Translations under genes and position numbers: made by a program
Part shown: piece by piece, positions 60,057 to 64,000 of the stretch
Numbering within the stretch: the first letter of the stretch is position 1
Layout: each line of letters starts with the position of its first letter
Notes under the pieces: model-generated
What the model was told of the DNA's origin: nothing
The model's input: only the letters and a program-made list of their open reading frames with translations
The model's database searches: none
Assembly: GCA_036345935.2 (NCBI GenBank)
Contig: JADWOT020000009.1
Location: 15,061,556-15,125,555, forward strand
DNA: 64,000 nt
Reading direction: 5' to 3'
Origin: Taenia hydatigena
Lineage: Eukaryota > Platyhelminthes > Cestoda > Cyclophyllidea > Taeniidae

Positions 60057-63000
60057 GTACGTTTTTGGCCCCGATTCGATTATGCCCAAACCCTCTGTGG
60101 TCTCCATAGGCCATTTAATTAACTCTTAGAGTCGCAAATTAGAAAACACGACTTTGCTTTTTTGATAGTAAGGCCATTGATGAATCATGCAGACTTGAGG
60201 GGCGACTTAATGCTTTAACAGAAAAGATTAAAGCATGTGATTACAGGTTTGCATTCCCTCCAGATTACTTTACTTACAAACAATAAGTAGACATTTGTGC
60301 GTCTTGTTGATAACTTGCGCACTAGGGTAGGGGCGTAATTTTTTTCCTCAATTCAAATCATACCTGGGCTGGCATTCATGCTCAATACCACGTCTTCATT
60401 ATTCTTACGTATGCGGGTGTGTCGGAGTTGCATGGAGGGGAATTTTCCCACTCGAGCATTTTTGCATCCACCTTCGCCTGAAAATTTTATCTTTAGAGAG
60501 GTTCATAAGCATCTCTTTTATGAATTTTAATTGATGTGAAGGTACTTTTGGTATGATCGAAACCAACCAAAAATGGCTCTATAGATCAAAGATGTCGATT
60601 TTTCGCATGATTGCATCTTAAGGAAGTTGGTTCATGATAATTGAATTGCTTATCCTATGATCCTTCTATTTGGTGTGCTTTTAAATCAAAGGAGTCATGT
60701 TAGGCATTGAGGCCATAAAAGGAGGGGATTCTTTCCTTTGCAAAATGGCGTTTCCGGTATCATCATTGTCACCTTCCTGTGTCTATCCTTTACAACTGCT
60801 TCGCCATAAACGAAACCCTAGGAGGCGGGATGCATTAAAACATTTTAGTGGCAATAACTGCCTCCTCCTGGTACCATTGCTATTTGAACTACTCTCGCCA
60901 GACGTATTCAAAATATCATCCCCATCTTTATGAGCTTACTTCAGCGTAATGGAATGGTGTAACTCTTTTTTGTCTTTATGGTGAGGGGCGCCTATTGTCA
61001 AATAATTTTCTTAAAGTTGTTGGTGTCGATGCCCGTCTTGTGGTGCTTATTTAATGCAATATTTTCTGTCCAAATTGAAATACGTTGCTCATCCGAATGC
61101 ATCTTTGTGCAAAGGTGACGTGCTCATTCAACCCACTCCAGCTTGGAAGCACCCTTACCTTCCATACTTGATTTAAATGACCTTTTTGGTGTAGAAGTGG
61201 TAGTGCCAATTAAGCCTGATTCGCCTGTAGCTTGAGATGGATGCATGCATCCAGCTTGTTCTCAGCTGACATCTTTCAAGGTTAAAGTTGTCGGACAGAG
61301 CAAAACTCTTACAATCATGAAATCAACGTAACGTATTAGCATGGGACGCAATTAAGTCGATTGAGGACTCGGATGCACAAAGCGTAGCGGCAAGCGGAAG
61401 ACGTGTTCTGTCGCGAATACTGGTGGCTAGTTCACATTTCATGGGTCAATTTGGGTCACATCAAGGCGATTGGCAACAGCGATAGCTCGTGGTAATGATG
61501 CACGAAGTCGCAAAATCCGAATCTATGCATACTTTACCTCAATAAACTTCAATAGGTCACTTGAATGGTGTAATCATTTGAGAGACGGTCGTGTGTACTC
61601 CCGCTGGTGACTTTTGCGAGTCAGAGCCTCGGCGGTCATCCACCTTTTGGAGGTCCTAAACATGGGTACTCGGCTTGCATTTCTCAAAACTATTTTAACT
61701 TGACTTGAGCGTCCTCCCTACTTCACCGTGGATTCATTCACTTCCTTCCTCCCCACCTGGTTTCATTCCTTATTCCCTGACGCTTTTGGTTGTCTTGATT
61801 TTATGACAGGATTCATATTTGAAGATGTGTCCCCTCCAGAATAGTCAAATTGAACTCCTAGCAATATGATAAATGAGTTTAACAAAATTTGAACATTTTT
61901 TACTAGCTAGAAAGGTTAAACCCCTCCTCACCATATGGTCTGGGTGTGTGTGCTTCCCTGTCACCTAAATGCCTCCCTTGTTGTTTATTTGTCCTCCTTC
62001 CGCGCTGACTGAAGTGGCGTTGTGTTCGCAGTACTACCATATGGTACGACGGGACTGGTCGTAATCATTGTCAAGGCAAATGAAGAGAAAGGAGTGGAGT
62101 GGACACGCCTTATTGTCTAGCAACTTCCATTTGTCGCTAGGTCCTGCTCGCCCCTCTCCATTTCGCCCTTTGATCGATTTTGGGCCTTTTATTTTTATCC
62201 ATTATTTTCCAACATTCCCTCCCCGAGCACTAATTAACCCTCTTTTTCCCATTAAGATTGAAAAACCGGTATTCACTCTACTTTAACTTTGAATAGGGAC
62301 TTTTGAAATAAGAGTTAACTTCAGGTAGTGCAAACGGAGTCTTTTTTCGTAAAATTATCTCCGTCTCCACTTGCTCCCACTGCTTTGATACTCCATAATC
62401 AGGAATTCTGGAGGCTGAGTGTTTACGGAATGAAATAACTGACAGGCGCTCGCACGATTCTTAGCGAAAAGGTCGTGCATAGACCATCCAACCGCCTTCC
62501 TGCTTACCATTCAAATGTTTCGTCGCTGTGCCATCCTTGAAGTCGTCGACGAATCGGGTTCCACACCTCTATTCACAAGGTGTCCCTCTCATCTCTCTAC
62601 ACGGAGTGGCATTGTCGACTACTCACTTGTCTGAAGCCCTCTAGAGTGGCCCGTGACCTCTGGCTTACTTGCCACCTCCCGTCGGTGCACGGGGTAATCT
62701 CGAAATCTTCCTCCGCTGTATTAAATTCCCTTCTTTCCCACATCTACATGCAATTTGTGGACTCTCTTGCTCTAAGTAGACTTTGACAACCGTTTAGCTG
62801 CAATTTAGTGTTATCGTTTCTCCACCTTTTCTTCCCTCATTCACCTGGATTTCGAAATTAATTAAACTGCCTCTTTTACTGTGTTAAAATGCCTGACAAA
62901 TGCATAGTGCATTTTGAAGGCTCTTCGACGGTTGTTGGGCCGCACCGGGAAACACCCACTTGAATTAACAGCTCATCTTGGGCGATAGCATTCATATTCA

Positions 63001-63202
63001 CTCGACTTGTTTTTCATTTCGTCTGTCAGAGAAGAAAAAAAAGGTAATCTACTCCCTTTTACCGAGGACAGGGAAAAATACTCAATTACTCGGTGGAGGC
63101 ACGGTGAGAAATGTCTTCGATCCATGCATAGCTTTTGTACCATTAATAATGAGGGCCTTGGGTTTCTTTTCACACGAATCAGGCTTAACACATTCAACAC
63201 TA

Positions 63203-63269
63203 GCATCACACATGCGTGACCTTGTCCTCGGTTAGATTATTTTTGTTCGGCGTCACAAATGTGTGACGT
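63203..63269. repeat. Two short palindromes, TCACA..TGTGA type
   Basis: Imperfect palindromes at 63203-63220 (GCATCACACATGCGTGAC) and 63250-63269 (GCGTCACAAATGTGTGACGT), separated by about 30 bp. A perfect version, GCGTCACATATATGTGACGC, lies at 46680-46699. The first copy here and the one at 46.7 kb are both preceded by an ACTA block, suggesting one repeat family. Confidence 0.5.
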
Positions 63270-63798
63270 TTGTTCAGCATCACTTTGCGATTGGAACGCG
63301 CAAATAGATAGGCTGTGTTCAAACCCATAACACAGACTTGTGATGTTTCTGGTCTGTGAAAGGATTGGTTACATCCTTTAAAATCACTTTTATTTGTAAA
63401 AATCTCTCTCATTGAATCGCTTGGACTGGTTCACGTTACAGGCTGAACTTTAATGTCCCAGTGCTGAATAGTTTTTCTTTTGTCTTGGGGTCCTGGCATA
63501 ATGGCTGTTTATGCCCCTTTGCTTATTTTCGCGCCAGTCTTGGCTTTGGGCGTCGATGCTTCCCTTTTTTTCATTACAAAGAGCGCCCCATTTGCGGTCT
63601 CGGAGTTAAAAGTACACTGCTCCCAGTGCTTAATGCATGTGGACTCGGCGTCCTATGTTGGATTTTTTTAGCCCTCTGAGTCTTTCCTAGAGTCGGAAAA
63701 AAGTCATAGTATGGCATGGCCCGGAGGACGTATCGCTCTACGAAAATACGAACGTGAATTAAACGACGAGTCAAACAAGCGATTAAAGCTTTACATAG

Positions 63799-63900
63799 CC
63801 CTCCTCCCTTCTTTTGAGCCTTGTCTCCAACACTCCCCTTGGTCGGCCTCCCATCTCGAACGTAACAACGTAGTCGGTGTCGTAAGGAAAAGCAACCGTG
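63799..63900 (+). repeat. Dispersed repeat, family B (copy 2)
   Basis: Contains CCCTCCTCCC, CTCCCCTTGGTCGGCCTCCC and GTCGGTGTCGTAAG in the same order as the copy at 42.6 kb. Divergence is substantial between the blocks. Confidence 0.45.
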
Positions 63901-64000
63901 AGTCTACCTCGCCAGTCTTTGAATTCCCATGCTATTGAGACGATATCTCACTTCATCGTCACTGACCCTCCCTGGCAATTTTGTTGGCTCTAAATTTTGT

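Larger units (their letters stand above)
60057..64000. other. Probable SLC25A46 intron or 3' flank; no exon found
   Basis: Follows a GTACGT donor at 60057. I looked for the second carrier repeat (the family has a FPELIANF-like and a LYPLETVLHR-like motif) and saw neither. It contains two palindromes at 63.2 kb and a family B repeat at 63.8 kb. The open frames lack any recognisable domain. Confidence 0.45.

Overview
The window is animal nuclear DNA, most likely from a parasitic flatworm and probably a tapeworm. The evidence is multi-exon genes with introns of only 32-38 nt beside very long ones, secreted proteins built from tiny symmetrical exons and ending in a Kunitz domain, and a standard nuclear code. 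The species call is an inference. The gene identities rest on residue-level resemblance to known families, recognised by eye without a database search.

Layout: (1) 1-4.2 kb: no gene seen; a fragment of a dispersed repeat at the extreme left, then G/T-rich, microsatellite-rich DNA leading into KEAP1. (2) 4.2-23.6 kb (+): a complete six-exon KEAP1 orthologue (BTB-BACK-Kelch, 643 aa) with large microsatellite-loaded introns. (3) 26.3-35.6 kb (+): a divergent gene of about 19-20 exons whose C-terminal half resembles SPIDR, a homologous-recombination scaffold; several joins are unresolved. (4) 38.8-39.7 kb (+): complete RPL8 (uL2), 259 aa, three exons. (5) 46.1-48.3 kb (+): a complete three-exon BSX/bsh-type homeobox gene, 250 aa. 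(6) 48.5-56.5 kb: two divergent TATA-box genes for small secreted proteins, one on each strand. Each has a signal-peptide exon, a run of very short phase-1 exons and a terminal Kunitz exon. (7) 58.2-60.1 kb (+): the first eight exons of SLC25A46, a mitochondrial outer-membrane carrier-like protein; its 3' end was not found before the window ends.

The most unusual system is the pair of Kunitz genes. In both, every internal exon is a multiple of three in the same phase, so any of them could be skipped without a frameshift, as in schistosome micro-exon genes. In both, the two cysteines of the Cys14-Cys38 disulphide are lost together while the other four remain. Second in interest is KEAP1. Its whole NRF2-binding pocket is retained, but the main sensor cysteine (human Cys151) is Asn, with a cysteine two residues later.

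The genes do not form one pathway. KEAP1 is stress sensing, SPIDR is DNA repair, RPL8 is translation, BSX is neural patterning, the Kunitz proteins are secreted and perhaps act at the host interface, and SLC25A46 is mitochondrial dynamics.
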